NCBI GenBank assembly: GCA_035079385.1 | Contig: JAVHKY010000059.1 | Coordinates: 1,724,001-1,788,000 of the forward strand | DNA length: 64,000 bases | DNA from: Aspidiotus rigidus | Lineage: Eukaryota; Arthropoda; Insecta; Hemiptera; Diaspididae | Reading direction: 5' to 3' | Shown: one piece after another, positions 1 to 13,361 of the stretch | Layout of the letters: each line of letters starts with the position of its first letter | Position numbering within the stretch: the stretch's first letter is position 1 | Translations under genes and position numbers: made by a program | Notes under the pieces: generated by a model | Told to the model about the DNA's origin: nothing | Database searches by the model: none | The model's input: only the letters and a program-made list of their open reading frames with translations

Positions 1-3000
1 ATTTCAGTCCAAAATTCAGTGGGGGGGGGGGGGTAGAATGCATGTACACAGCCCCCCCAGACGATCTCTGGGGGTAGGGGCAGTACAAACGATTTGAAAT
101 CAATACAATCCAGTACTAACGCAGTACTAACGACTCATATAGGTTTGGACCTTCAAGTCAAAAAGAGGGGACTGGCGACATGCACCTGATGTAGGCATCA
201 AGGATAGGGTAGCTGGCATTCAGGGTAATTAAGGACTCGTTAAGACGATTAAGAGGGTGAGCCGAGGAAGCGATTAGCAAGAGTGACGCAATCAAGGGTC
301 ATGGGGTAATCAGACGCTTTATGCACTCCAATCTGTACGGACCACAGCTAGCTTCAAATGCCCTTTCCTAGCTCCAAAGTTTCATTCTCCATGATTCTTC
401 TGTACAGTGCAACAACTGAACTTTTGGAATCCTTCTGGTTGAACGTTATGCATTTCACGATCTCTCGCTGCTCTTTTTCCTAATGGTTTTGCTTCCTTTA
501 CTTCTCAGTTCCAGAGGATACTTTCTTCTTCATCACCGTAGACCAGTTCGCTTATCTACGGTTAAAGTTTACACCCACCTCATACCACCTTATCTGGAAT
601 GAATAATTTTCTATGTCAAAAGTTTCATAACACACATAGTTTTCTTAAAACCTTTAACTCCACATTGGGTACTCCATCTTCTACAGCCTCATTTCAACTA
701 CCATCGTACCAAGTCCTCAACCGCCATGTTCACTTTATCGACGTAACTTCTTATTACTCCACAGCAATCATGTTCACGACCTACAAACCTCTTGACATTT
801 CTACTCCTCTATGTCGCGAATTCAAGTTTTTGGCCTCGTCTATTCAAGGTTTCACCCACCTTTCTCCGGGACTTTGTTTGTCCTCTTTCCGTCAAGCAAA
901 TTGCCCATTTATCGCTTATTTCCTTTCTCCGATTTCGGTGTTCTATACAGATGCAATGCGATCCATAAATGATATTATTTCTCCTTTTACAATTTTTATG
1001 ACTTGTGTCTGTTGAATAAAAATGATAAGCCTATTTCACATCATCAGATCACAGATTTTTGACATAAACGTGCTAGAGGCATTGTGAAAGGATGCAACAC
1101 TTACGAGCTTCATTGAGATCCCCAAATAATACTATAGTATCTACCGCTCATACGTATAGGTACTTATTGCTTTATTACATTAAGAAACCGACACACGTTT
1201 ATAGGGAGAGCAATGAGAAATGCAAGTAGGAAACGAAGAATGAATAGAGACATATTCTTCAGGTTGTTGGTAACGTGCGCGAAGATGATCAAGAAAAACT
1301 CACACCCGCAGTAAAATTAAACAAATGAAATTATGTAGCGTGTAATCGGGCAGATGGTTTAATTTACTTTTTTTCTCTCTTTCTCTTCACCGACCTAATA
1401 TTTGTTTTTATGTTCGGTAAGAAACGAAATAAATGTAGAGTTTGGATTACTAAACTTCAAGATGGTAAATACTCATTTACGTCTTACTTCAGCCTTCATC
1501 CGGAATCTATAAAGGGAATTCTTTATTACCGTATTGAATAATGTACATTCCTTGGCCAAGTGATTGGAAAAAGGTCTTCATCAGTATAGTTGCCGTCCTT
1601 CCCTAATAAATTATTCTGTACAGAAATACTACCTAAGGTTTGTCTCGTTTGTGACCTTCATTTGCGTAGTTATAATATGACCCAATTTTATAATCAGAGT
1701 TTCGCAAAATCTTATCGCAATTTTAAAATACGATTGTATTTATTCGTTATGTTCATTAGAAATTCGGAGCATTGTTTTTACCTCACGGAAACCCTTAGTG
1801 ACTTCTTCGACGTTGGAATTGATTCAGTAAAATCGAAGCAATGTGAATTGGAAGTGCGTGAATTATTATAATCTAATGACAAAGAGATCGACGTGAGATT
1901 TGGACATCACATGATCAGTTATAATTGTAGGATCAAGCTGAAATATTGACGATCAAAGGGGATGCCCATTAATTATGTGAAGCCGTTGTGCCTATTTTTC
2001 GTCATCCACCCTCTCTCCTCAATGAGTTTTGTGAAATTTGACTCGACGATCTCTTACGAGGTTATTCAAAATTTGAATGTTTGATGTTATAAGGGTGAGG
2101 TCTTCAATATAGATCTTGCGAGACGACTCGTAAACCCATCTTACCTAGACTAATTGCATGAATGATATAACTTGAAATTTTTGTACTCTGTGAAGTATTT
2201 CAGCGCTCAGGTCAGCAATCACATACCATCTTTAGAGTACCTAGCACAAACTGCGATATGAATCCCGACGCAAAGCTCAGAAATTTTTCATGTCTATCAT
2301 AATAGAAACACACAATTGCACACATATATAATACACACCTTAGATTTTAAAAATAATTCTCTCTCAAAAAAACATAATATCACGCACTAAAATTTACAAA
2401 CACGAGAAAAAAGCACAATATCGAAAGAGACAACTGCGGTAATTAGTAAACTGTAGTTTTTTGGATTAGTAATCATCATTATCACCTTCAAGAACAGATC
2501 TCCTTACATATTGCCGACAATGTTTATTAGTATCGGGTATACTTATTCTCCAACTCCTTATCTACATTTGTTGCACTTCTTGGTGCATGCACCTCGACTT
2601 ATCTGTTTAAGAATTACTTTCGTACTTATCAAAGTATTTCTATGGGGCCAAAATTGAGGAAAAATGGTGTAGACTGTATTCAAGATTTCACGAACAATCA
2701 GATACAAGAAAACGACCATTCTACTTTAATGGAATGAAAAGCAAATTTTGTGAGGATCTAGGGTATTCTCTCCATATTCGTTCACATCGACGAGAATACT
2801 CATAAGTCCTCGAGTTTTTTACTGGAATTTGTGATGTGGAGTCTCAAGTCGAAAATTCTCAATTATGAGCACGATATGGGTCGAAGTTCTTTTGACTCAA
2901 GTGGAATTTTGAGGCCTGGGATTGCCAGGAAGAGTGACACCAGAGTTGAACGAAGAACTGAAATAGTCTGTATGTAGGATTTATTCTCTTAAGCGACAAT

Positions 3001-3900
3001 GCCATAATTTTCTGAATAGTCTAATTACAACCTCTCATGAAATAATTTACCAAGCACAACTACCCTCTTAGGCCTCATAGCTTCGAATTTTTGCCGCTTG
3101 TTTCATAAAATCACCACCCACCATCCTTTATCTAGACACTCAATTTAAAATTGACAGCGAACTTGAAAAGACAAAAAATGCTCATCAAGCCAATGTGTTA
3201 CATTCTCAGATTCCAATATTGAGAAGGTGATGAGACAAAGTGATACGGCCTAATACAGTTTTCAGTAACATTTTTTCATTACTTCGGAATAAAATTCGGA
3301 TCCAGAAAGTTTGTCTTTGGGGTCCCAAATTATAAAATTAAGATGAATCTGGAGGCCTCAAACCTCTAAGAGGAAAATTAAGGCTTCCTTAACGAAGTTG
3401 AACTATCTAAAATTCGAAATTTGTGTCCGAAAGAGTTCAAATTTTTTTGAAACACCTCTTGTCACATAAAACTTGAAAAACCGAAATTCTTCCAAGTAAA
3501 ACTCCTTTATTAAAGTAGGTCAGTTTATGCAGCCGGTGGAATGCCTAAATTTTCAGAAAGACCTTCGTGTAGAAAAGGTTACCCGTAAAGAAAAATTTAA
3601 CAGATGTGATGTCACGGTTAGTGCGTACTTGCACAAATACAGAAGAAGAAGTATGCCCAAGAGTTCAAGAGGAGCACCTGAGCAGACCGCGGAACCTGTG
3701 CTTATTACATGTCCACTATATGCCGACAACCGATCGGGCAACACGTCAGCTGACGTAGGGAAAGACCCTCTGTAGGAAGATGTGGTGAAAAAGCTCTGAG
3801 TCAAAGAAAGACAAAGCCTAGCTGAAAAAAAAAGGAGGCACCTCAGCTGAATAATCAGAAACTGCTCTCTTCAAAAAGGAGGACCTAGTAAGTCGGCAGG
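1..3900. other. gene-free stretch
   Basis: I see no supportable gene. Open frames at 599-1015 and 1590-1871 (+) lack a family signature, a convincing start context and splice sites, and I read them as chance frames. A run of G lies near positions 20-33. The rest is AT-rich unique-looking sequence. Confidence 0.5.
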
Positions 3901-3904
3901 ACCG

Positions 3905-4640
3905 TAACACGTTTGCGCAAATTCAGTAAAAATCGAGGGGAAAAATGACCCGTATGCGCACATACAGTCACAGGCGACAAAGACGGACGACACGTTTGCG
4001 CAAACTGAATATGAACTGAAAAGTGAGATCAATGATGTGTACAAGATCGAAACTTACTCGACTTCAAGTTCGACCGCCTTTTTTGGGGTTCGAGACTCTT
4101 GACCTATTCTACTCAGGGAAAGAGACGATCAGAAAGGCTGACTGTAGCCTCTACATGACTTGACCCCGCTTCAACTTCCTTTTTTTAGAATCTGTGAAGC
4201 TCCAATTTCGGCTGATTTAGACTGCAAGTTCTGAATTGAGCCCCTCTTTTCATTTCGGTTGACTCATTCTTGGGATTTGAATTTTGTTCTGCGCGGAAAT
4301 CGATCGTTCTGAATTCTAACATTGTCTCAATCTTAGGTTCTAGACCGTACTCAACTCGAATTTCGACCGACTCTCGCTCTCGAGTTTTTGTGGAGTTGAA
4401 ACTAGCGCCATCTTTGATCCACTTTGTTGTGGGGCTCGAAACTATTGGCCAACTTTGTACACTGATCAGAGAAAGAGATAAACGGAACGGATGACTCGAG
4501 TCTCCTCATGACTATACCCTGCTCAGCCCTAAGCCTGATACAAGTAAGAAGGGAAATGAACGTTTCAGGATTTGCGCAATCGTGTTGTTTGCATTTGCGC
4601 AAACGCACCTTCTTCGTTTGTGCGCAAACGTGTACCGGCC
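3905..4640. repeat. cluster of TTTGCGCAAA-like palindromes and a diverged direct duplication
   Basis: The palindrome TTTGCGCAAA or a close variant occurs at about 3911, 3951 (TATGCGCACATA), 3991, 4570, 4592 and 4618, six times in roughly 720 bp. Between them, segments at about 4055-4165 and 4350-4515 resemble each other in direct orientation (for example TCGAGACTCTTGACC near 4088 and TCGAAACTATTGGCC near 4435). This looks like an old duplicated repeat. Open frames here overlap on both strands and are probably not genes. Confidence 0.4.
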
Positions 4641-4973
4641 GTCGGCAGGCTAGGTTGCTACAGCACTGCGCAGGGCAGAGTAGAAGAGAGTAATCAAACA
4701 ATCAATCAGTCAAAAGGAAATGAGTTACAAATACGCCCCCAGTGACACGTGGCCTATCTGCCTTCTGACGCAAAGAAAAACAGTATAACCTCATAAATAT
4801 GAAAATATTGTAATCACTTTAGCGTCCTTGCACAGAAAGGCCATTGTTTGGCGAAATTCCCACTTTAGTAATGACAAGACATCAATCAGAACCATTTTAT
4901 CATTTTACAATACTTTTCACCCACAAGGTAGGTCTCGAATGGCCGGCTAAAAAAAAAAATCTTCAGGAATTGT

Positions 4974-5425
4974 TTCTATTTGACTTTGATGATGTCATCA
5001 ATTCAAGTTAGGTTAATTTGGAGAAAATATCCGCGTTCGATTTTGACGACGTCATCAATACAAGTTAGGTTAGTTATGTTTAATAGAAAACATCTAAGCT
5101 GTGACCTGCTATGAGAAATGGATGCTCATTGCCCACTGACAGGAACACCATTCCTCTCTGATAAGATGTATAATCAGAGAGAAATGGTGTTCCTGCCAAT
5201 GGGCAATGAGCATCCTTTTCTCATCGCAGGTCACATTTGTGTCCAATTTTGATGACCTCATGAACCTACGTTCGGTTGGTTTATGTTTCATAGGAAACGT
5301 CTGCGGCTGACTTTGATGACGTCATCAACCCAAGTTAGGTTGGGTTATGTTTCATAGAAACTGGCCGCGTCCTACATAGATGACGTAATCTCTTTATGAC
5401 GTCATCAACCTAACTTGAATTAAGT
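4974..5425. repeat. diverged tandem repeat built on TGACGTCATCA and AAGTTAGGTT
   Basis: Several copies of a unit containing GATGACGTCATCAA followed by CAAGTTAGGTT and then TTATGTTTCATAGAAA are seen at about 4985, 5045, 5250, 5315 and, inverted, at 5395. The central TGACGTCA is a perfect palindrome identical to a CRE/ATF core site. The array is interrupted by a foldback MITE at 5100-5235, so it predates that insertion. Confidence 0.6.
5100..5235. mobile_element. foldback MITE, family 1, copy 1
   Basis: The whole 136 bp is a near-perfect inverted repeat. It starts TGTGACCTGC and ends GCAGGTCACA, and the arms of about 60 bp carry GGATGCTCATTGCCCA and CAGGAACACCATT. A second copy lies at 21809-21945 in an intron. 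There is no coding capacity, and no clear target duplication was found. The transcript would fold into a long hairpin. Confidence 0.75.
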
Positions 5426-5429
5426 CAAG

Positions 5430-8400
5430 TTGCTTAAAACAATTTGTCTATAGGCTAGGTTATACGAATTTGTCCAGGTTAGATTATAGAATTTTTTTTG
5501 GCTAGATTTTTTCCAGAAGATGTGACTTAACTATTTTTGGAGGTACAGCATACGTTTCCAAGAAGGGAAATGAATGAAAGCTGAAGTAGCTCAAGAGCAA
5601 AAAGTGTTTTCTCTGTCCGAAAAAAGGTGTAAAAATGTGTCTTTATAGATGTGTACGGTATTTCGGAATTTTAAAAACATGCATAGTCTTAGACTAGCTG
5701 TATTCCAAAACTTGCGGATTTCTCGCTGCTCACTCGCTCTTTTTTTTTCGCTACGATGAAGAAATAATGATACTTAGAAAAAGAATCCCTCCCACCGAAA
5801 TCTCATTGAAAAAATCTCCACTGTCCCTCAATTGAAAAATCATGTCTATGGCAATGGACGTGAGTTTTGAAATTTTAACAAATTTGCTCACTCTGCGATT
5901 AGCTTACGAGCTTACAGGTTCAACTCCTACGGGGTTGAAGTCACGGAATTTTTTAGGTTTCAATATCGGACGTATGGGAGCCAGAAAACTTTAGTACCTA
6001 CGATACCTCTCCTCCTTTCAAGAACATGGGAAATTTATACGGAGAGAATATGCAGTTTGGCCACATTTTTTGAAGGCAGCGAAGAGAAAAATTTTCCAAG
6101 AATGGAATATCCACCTCCCCCAAAGTGTACCCAGAAATCTGCATCCAAAGAGAATGGAAAAAAGAGTAAAGGAAATTGATTAGGGTTTGAACGATAAAAA
6201 TATTCACCGAGTAAAAATTTATTTTTCTTGCATTTCAAATATTAAAAATATCCTCCTCCCCCTCGTTCAATGTAAAAAGTAGCAGGTAAAAGGTTCTCTT
6301 CTGAAGGAAGTTATAAAATTTCGAATGAGATCTAACTTTGAATATTATTTTTACAAATATCGACATTCTAATCATCGATAAGCGAACCTGAAAATACTAG
6401 ACTACAAATAAACTAACTTAGAATTTTTTTTTTCAATCGTATTTTCAATAAAATAAATTGTCAATTTTTATTAATTTAAATTTGCTTGCGCGCGGGTAAT
6501 ATGGCGTCGATGAGACTTGGGATTTCCTCTTTTGAATCGAAATTGATCTGATTGACCAGGAAGTTGGTATATTTTTTGTAAAAAATACCACGCACATATG
6601 ATGTCGATGAAAGTATGATAAGAGAAAGAAAATATTTATACCAAAACGTGATGCGGCATATTATTGAGAATTGAAAAATACGGTACTCAATAGTGTGAAA
6701 GGGTTACAGTGTCGAACAATTATGTCTTCATACAATAATATTATGTTGAAATCGAGAGGGGAGACGAAACAAAAAAAGTGGAAATTTTTTTGTTTTGCAC
6801 AAACGTCATGTTTTCTTCTCGTAGCTTAAATGAATTTCGTACAAATTTTCCGACAAGTACGAACGATTCATGCGTATATCGCGCGTGGTATTACACTTTT
6901 TCTTAATATTTACCCACAGTCTACACAAAATTACAATTGGAGAATATCTTAATTGCGTAATTGTTTAATTAGCTACACGCTATTCACAATCAATTTCGAT
7001 AGTCCTAAGTAATCAGTTTAGCGAGAATTATAAGTCGTAAGCGTTTCTCCCAAAAAGAACAAACGACAAAATTTTTGCGGAATTTCATTGACTCATAGTA
7101 TATCGAATAATATGAAGTAGTGCAGTTTATCAAACAGAAACCCTAAAAAAAAAAATAGGGATTATAAATGAACTGTATGAATTATCACTCCATCACGAAA
7201 TTGATATACGTATCTTCAAAAGCAATGATAAAAATTCACTATTTATTCCGGCTTTCAATCTTAGGTAGGCCTACAAACACGGAAATAAACAAAAAATTTA
7301 GGTATCCATTTACCCGAAATTTGAACCAGTAGTACCGGTACCTCCTACATAATATCAATATTATAAATTTCTTGTCCAGCGTATTTTTGACCGCTATTGA
7401 TCTCGTAATTTGATTTTTTTTTCTCAACGTTTATTAATAAACGTAGGAAAAATCTGTTATCAATTGATGTATCAGGTATGTAATTCGCCCTATTTCGGGT
7501 GTTACTCGCGGTTGACAATATTTATCGCAATATTATTTCTACAAGTTTATCTAATCTAACAATGTAAACCAAGTTTAGCGACACCGACTTTGATCTCGTT
7601 CAGACAACCGTAATATCACAAATTTTACTAAAAATAAGAAACCGGTTTTGTTGACGAAATTATTCATTGAGGGGTTGAACGCGATCGAAAATCATTACCG
7701 CAGATGGAGAGCTTCTAGCAAAAAATTCGCTCTTAACATAATTATTTTCTCTCTCACCTTTCGGGAATTACAAAATATATTTTTCACCGACAACTATGTA
7801 CTGTATTTTACTCACCGAAAAATTTTCAACACGAACATAATATCCAACAGATTACACCGCCTGACTCCACTACAAGTCACCACTGGATTAATTATAAAGT
7901 CGCGAATATAGTACACCATTAACACAGTAAACAGAGATGAAAAGAAAAAAATTAATATTAAAGTAACCTGGGCTCATTACACCTGTTTCGTGCTGTTTCT
8001 ATACGTAGATTTTGAAGCTTCGAGAGCGGACCGAGGTGACCAGCGTGGTGTAGAATTCGCTATCTACTAAGCTCAACAAGGTTTGTTCATGCTATAACTA
8101 GCTCTGCGGTACTTGATGAGCTAATATCTCCCGTTTTCCCGGTTTGATCTCCCTTATCACTTACCAATTGCATGCACACTCTATCGGCACGTCATAATCA
8201 TCATTAACCAATAATCAGTAGGAAGCGTCAGAATGAGATTCACTCGTTGTATATGAAATGTCGTTCAAATTTTTACACTCGCTTACGCATCGAAAATTAA
8301 GAGCGTGTACTTCTATCTGGCTGTATGAAATAAAAAAATTAGGTTTTTTTTTTAAATGAAATTTTATTTTTTTTATTTATAATAATACATTGAAATATTA

Positions 8401-9180
8401 TCATTATAATTACGGGTAAATTAAAAAAACACATAGAAATAACAAAAAAACCTTAACAATGGAAGCTATTCATCAATTTAATGGCTAGTAATAATAAAAA
8501 AGAAAAAAAAAAAAAAAAAAAAAAAATAGTTTCCAACGTACTACACATTTCAGAGCTTCTTTTTCTTAATTTTTAGTTTTAATATAATAATTGCACAAGA
8601 GGTCGTTGAAATTCACTTAGTGAATAATTATGAAGGCATACATAAAGATGACGGGTTTCGTACAACCTTAATAAGATCTATAAATTCTCTTCAATATTAT
8701 AGTTATTTTGTTTTGAGTTATTTAAAATACCAATTTTTTCTTCTTTTCACAATCAGGAAGACGAACAAGTTTGGATCATATTCAGTTTTCTTTACTAAAT
8801 TTCTTTATAAATGAGGCGTCCATTTTCCATACCTATTCGATATCCGTTCAACGTTCGATGATATGCGCACTTGAATTTAGGAATTTCTCACCAAACTTAT
8901 CTTTGAGACATTGAAACGTCTGGAGTCGGTATCATCAATCCGTATTAGCAAAAATTGGAAAAAAAGAGTTCTTCCATTGATCCAGTTTTCCAAAATAACA
9001 AAGCGCTCACTCATGGCAATGGGCGGATTTATTGATTTAGCACAGGAATATAATTTTTTTTTTTTTAATTAAGAATAAAAAATGTTTTGGCGTATGTCTC
9101 TTATATTTTATCTTTCGCTCCGCTCGTTCGCCCCCTTTCTTGGTGTTGTAAAAGAATGTTATGAGAAATATTTTGAGCTT
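5430..9180. other. gene-free stretch
   Basis: No coding region could be supported. The sequence is AT-rich with scattered short frames (for example 7648-7911 and 8620-8814, +) without family signatures. A run of 24 A at 8503-8526 follows an A-rich segment and may be the tail of an unrecognised retroposed fragment. Confidence 0.45.
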
Positions 9181-9239
9181 CTAGCTTTCGTTGGGCTCAC
9201 TCGCTGGACGGGGTATACATTTGCACGCGCAAGCGGGGT

Positions 9240-9345
9240 GTACTCGTGAATTTCTGAGTAGCTCGAGAGCCAAAATATTTGTAAGTCCCTCTCCATATTG
9301 CTCGGAGGTCGAAATTTTTTCAAGTCCCCCTCCTGTCATATATAG
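9240..9345. repeat. 45-bp minisatellite, degenerate copies
   Basis: About two diverged units of the 45-bp repeat (core GACTTGGAAAAATTTCGAC and CTCGAGCTATATATGATAG) that recurs at 23340-23660, 51025-51200, 57095-57390 and 61660-61915. Here it reads in reverse orientation. Confidence 0.55.
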
Positions 9346-9620
9346 AGTGGACCAGAAAGATGTTACCAGATAAATGGGAGTTTGCGCTAAATCTATCGTA
9401 ACGCGAAAATGCAAAACGTATAGTTTGAATGTACGAATTTCGTATCTCAATTTTATCTTTAATTTGAGCCATATCCGAAGTTTCTACGACTTTTCTGAGC
9501 CGAGTTATGGACCAAAATGTGCCGAAATTTTACGGCAGGGGTTCCTAAAGTTGTGAATTATCGAGAAACAAATTTCCATGATTGAAAGAATCGCGTTATC
9601 TACAAAGTGTTCCCCGATCC

Positions 9621-9885
9621 TTAGCGCTGAATCCGAATAAGATAGTTAAAAAATTCTGCGAAGCACCAAAATGGGTTAATGGGCCTAAAAAGGGTCAAAA
9701 TTTCCTCAAAATGATAAAATCGCCTAATCTTTGAAGTTTTTCTCGATTCTGAGATAAAATTTAGCGCTGAATCTGAATAAAACTCCTAAAAAATTCTGCG
9801 AAGCACCAAAATACTTTTATGGGCCCAAAAGGGGTCAAAATTTCCCCAAAACGATAAAATCGCCCAACCTTCAAAGTTTAACTCG
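9621..9885. repeat. 140-bp tandem duplication
   Basis: Two head-to-tail copies start at 9621 and 9761 with TTAGCGCTGAAT. Both contain AATTCTGCGAAGCACCAAAA, GGGTCAAAATTTCC and GATAAAATCGCC. They are diverged, with no coding frame preserved. Confidence 0.75.
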
Positions 9886-10440
9886 GTACCAACTCGTGAA
9901 ATAACGAGAAACAAGGGAAAAAGAGAAAGGGGAAAAACGGAACCCTATAATTCACTTGTCACCCTATAGTTTATAGGTTTTAGCATAAAACGTTAAGTTT
10001 TATACCTACAGTAGGGTTCTTAAATTCGTTGGATACGATAAGACGCACCTGTCGATCATTGGGAAACAACCCAGGCGTATACGACAATCCTAGTGACCGC
10101 CGACTGATGAAACTGAAGAGGGTGTGCAGCAAAAACTCTTAATCTTCTTTTTTTTTCTTCTTTTTATACACCCTTTATTGTAAAAATAATTAAAAAAATA
10201 AAAAAATAAAAAAAAATAAAAAATAAAGATAAAAATGAAAAAAGAAACATTACAAAACAAGGAAGAGAAAAACAAAATTACAGAAATTTAGAGGGGGAAA
10301 AAAAATACAAAAATACAAAATAATGATAATAAATGAAAAAAAAAAAAAAAAAAAATGAAAAAAAATAATAATAAACAGGGTGTTGGAGGATGGCAACTAG
10401 GCCTTACCTCGTTCAACAAATTTGTTATGAATTATGCAAG

Positions 10441-11217
10441 TCAAATTGTGATGGATTCCGGAAGATGTTTAAGAAAATGAAAGATATGAGGGAAAATTGA
10501 TAATTCTTCGGATAAGAGAAGGTCAATAGCTCGGAGAGGGGTTGGAAAATTTAAATTCATACATTCTAAATAGAGTTTTTGTCTTAAATTTGATAATTCT
10601 GAGCATTCAAAAAAGTAGTGGTTGATGTCGGCTTTTAAAGGGTTATCTGGATGGAAGAAGCATGCGTCAGATTCTATGAGAATTATACGTTTGAGGTGGA
10701 CAGGGAGACGATTATGTCCGAAGCGAAGATGGCTGATTTTGACAATGAGAGAACGAGAGATGTCGTGAAATTTCTGAAACCAAGGAGAGGTCGGTAGAAA
10801 GGGTTGCACAAGTAAATAGTGAGAATTTTGATTGTTAAATGAATTTGAATAATTTAGAGACCAGTCATCCCGTGTGGAGCGTTTAGTGAGCGAATACAAT
10901 TCTGATATGGGAAGAAGGTTTGATGAGACCTGAGAGAGACGTGCTAATTTAGCTTTATCGACTGTAATTTCATTGTTAGTAATTCCCGCATGTGCGGGGA
11001 TCCAGAGGAAATCAATTTTGATGGGGGAGAGAGAATGGATTAAGGATATAATTGATAGAGCTAAGGATGGATTTATGCGAAAAGGAACGGAAGAAAGAGA
11101 TTGAAGAGTGGAGAGAGAATCAGAAATTATTAGAAAATGTCCCATTTGGAAGTTTTGTTTAATATAATAAAGAGCTTGGAAAATGGCCATCTGTTCTGCA
11201 TGAAAAATGGATGAGAA
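10441..11217 (-). pseudogene. non-LTR ORF2, RNase H domain and C-terminus
   Basis: The frame encodes an RNase H-like fold: HAEQMAIFQAL near 11200 supplies the conserved glutamate, IISDSLSTLQSL supplies an aspartate, and IPAHAGITNNE with a following VDKAK gives the C-terminal His and Asp motif. After it comes LRFGHNRLPVHLKR and a segment ending in INHYFFECSEL, typical of the C-terminal tail of I-group ORF2. RNase H removes RNA from RNA:DNA hybrids during target-primed reverse transcription. It is separated from the RT frame by a frameshift and belongs to the dead element. Confidence 0.85.
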
Positions 11218-11348
11218 AGGTGGTAATGCAAGAGAGCAATGAAAGGGATCCAGAAGGCCATACCGACGCCTTCATGATCCTGAGAGCCGTCTATGAAAAT
11301 CTGCGTATGTAGAGGAAAGTGTTGTTGGATGTACGATTCGAAAAGTTT

Positions 11349-13134
11349 TTAAGAAGTGAAGTTCGGATTTTTGGGAAGTTTATGAATTTTTATATGCTTA
11401 AAAAGTTCCTGAAATGAGAAGGACGAGAGGTGGTAGGATGGAATATTAATTATGATGTTCTGAAACCGGAAGATAATGATAGCTCTTTTGCACATTAAAG
11501 GAAGTCGCCAAAAGACAAATCTCCAATGGTGAAGGAGGTATGAGATATTCTCAGTGAGTATTGAGTTATGATATGTGATACCACGGATTAAAAATCTGTC
11601 AGTTAGATAGTTTCGACGATAATGAAGAGGCATTATACCAGTTTCTGCGCAGAGAGCTGGAATAGGAGTGGAGTTTAGGGCTCCTATTATAAGACGAATA
11701 CATTTGTTTTGAAAGGTCTCAAGTTTGTTCAGATGAATTTTGCTAGCGGAACCGTAAAGTGTAGAGCCATAGTCTAGTTTAGAGCGGATTATTGCCTTAT
11801 AGAATAGTGTTAATATTACTGGGTCACCACCCCAACAAGTAGGGGATAGCATTTTTAGGAGGTTTATATAGGGGCCAGCTTTTGAAATGAGCTTGGAAAT
11901 ATGACGATTCCGAAGTAATTTGGGGTCAAGAGTAATGCCAAGATATTCCATGGTCGACACTATAGGAAGTGGGTCATTGTAAATAGTTAATATTGCATTT
12001 GTAGGATTATAGGATTTAAGAGAGAAAACCATCGTAGCTGATTTAGCAGAAGAGAAGGTAAGATTCAGTTTTTTTGCGTTAGCTGCAATTTGATTAATAG
12101 CACATTGAGTTCGGTTGATCGCGAGCGAAAGGTTTTTGTTAGCTGAGAGGAGAACTATGTCGTCATCAAAAAAAACGGATTTGACTTCAACTATGTTTGG
12201 TATGAGAGATAACGCATAAATATTAAAGAGTGTTGGAGATAATGGAAATCCTTGAGGAAGGCCAAGGAATGAGTTCTGTTGTGAGACTCCGTTGGGAGAG
12301 TAATGAAAAATGAGACGGTTAATGAAAAGGGAGATTGATGAATTGTACAAAATGAGCTGGTAAACCAATTTTGATGAGTAATTTTGTTAATGTGGGGATA
12401 TGAACGTTTGGGTACGCTGAATCGATATCTAGAAAAGTGGCAATGAGGTGAGCTTTGTTCACAAAAGCTTTGTGGACTTCTGTTGTTAAAGAACTGACTG
12501 CGTCAATCGCACTACGCCCTGAGCGAAAGCCATACACATATATGTTGGAAGGTAGGATGGAATTTGATTCCAGCCAATGAATCAATCTTTTGTTTAGAAT
12601 GGTGTCCACTAATTTGTGGATGCAAGTGGCCAGAGCTATAGGTCGAAGTTTGGCAGTGTTCTTTTTGGGGATTCCGATGACCCTGGAATGTCTCCAAATA
12701 TCTGGAATCAGTGATGATGTCCATAGAGCGTCAAGAATTCTACATAGGATTACCATTGAAGATACGGAAAGATGTTTTAGCATTTTATAAGAAATGCAGT
12801 CGGTACCAGGTGCAGTGTTTTCCTTGTTGTGAAGGCTGTTTATGAGTTCTTCCAGGAGAAAAGGATGCTCTAACCAATGGGAAGAACACGGAATAGTTTC
12901 CTGTGTGGTGACTTCCTCGAAAGAGGGAGGATAAGCTGGATTGATTGAAGAGAGAAAAGTGTCTGTTTGTTCCCTAGAGGGGGTGCACAAAATAGAGTTG
13001 TTAAGCCTGTACCTGAGAGCTTTGGCTTTATTCCATATTTCAGACAGAGGGGTTTCTCTATTAAAAGACAGAGTAAAGGATCGCCAAGAATCTTTACGAG
13101 CTTTTTTGGAGGTTTTCTTAGCTAAAGCATTCAT
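11349..13134 (-). pseudogene. non-LTR ORF2, reverse transcriptase domain
   Basis: Two overlapping frames (12319-13134 and 11349-12368) encode the RT palm and fingers. Visible motifs are NTAPGTDCISYKMLKHL, RPIALATCIHKLVD, ATFLDIDSAYPNV (first catalytic Asp), GFRSGRSAIDAV, LGLPQGFPLSPTLFNIY and FFDDDIVLLS, which fits the [FY]xDD catalytic box. A thumb-like region with NKLETFQNKCIRLI follows. The two frames are joined only by a frameshift near 12340. About 225 bp upstream, between 13134 and 13362, is the broken linker to the endonuclease. Confidence 0.9.
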
Positions 13135-13361
13135 TCGGCGTAGTTTAATGTAATTTTGTTCGCTTGGGTCATACGTATTTAAAGACTTGGAGGGCTTTGC
13201 GTCGATCTCGAACAGCTGTTTGGCATTGGTTATTCCACCAGATAGGTCGGGAACGTATAATGCTGGAAGTTGTGGTCGGATTTTTGCGTGGACGAGCCGA
13301 ATTTTTCAATGCTAAAGTTATACAAGACGTGAAGGCTTCATAAGCTTCAAGAGTTTGAGTC

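Noticed and set aside
599..1015. 138-codon open frame (+)
   Set aside because: Hydrophobic and Ser/Thr/Phe-rich composition typical of pyrimidine-rich chance frames; no domain, splice site or signal pattern that I can support.
3527..4701. Overlapping frames on both strands (3527-3775, 3553-3804, 4270-4494, 4402-4701)
   Set aside because: Opposing frames over the same repeat-like DNA with CGC-rich palindromes; no family signature.
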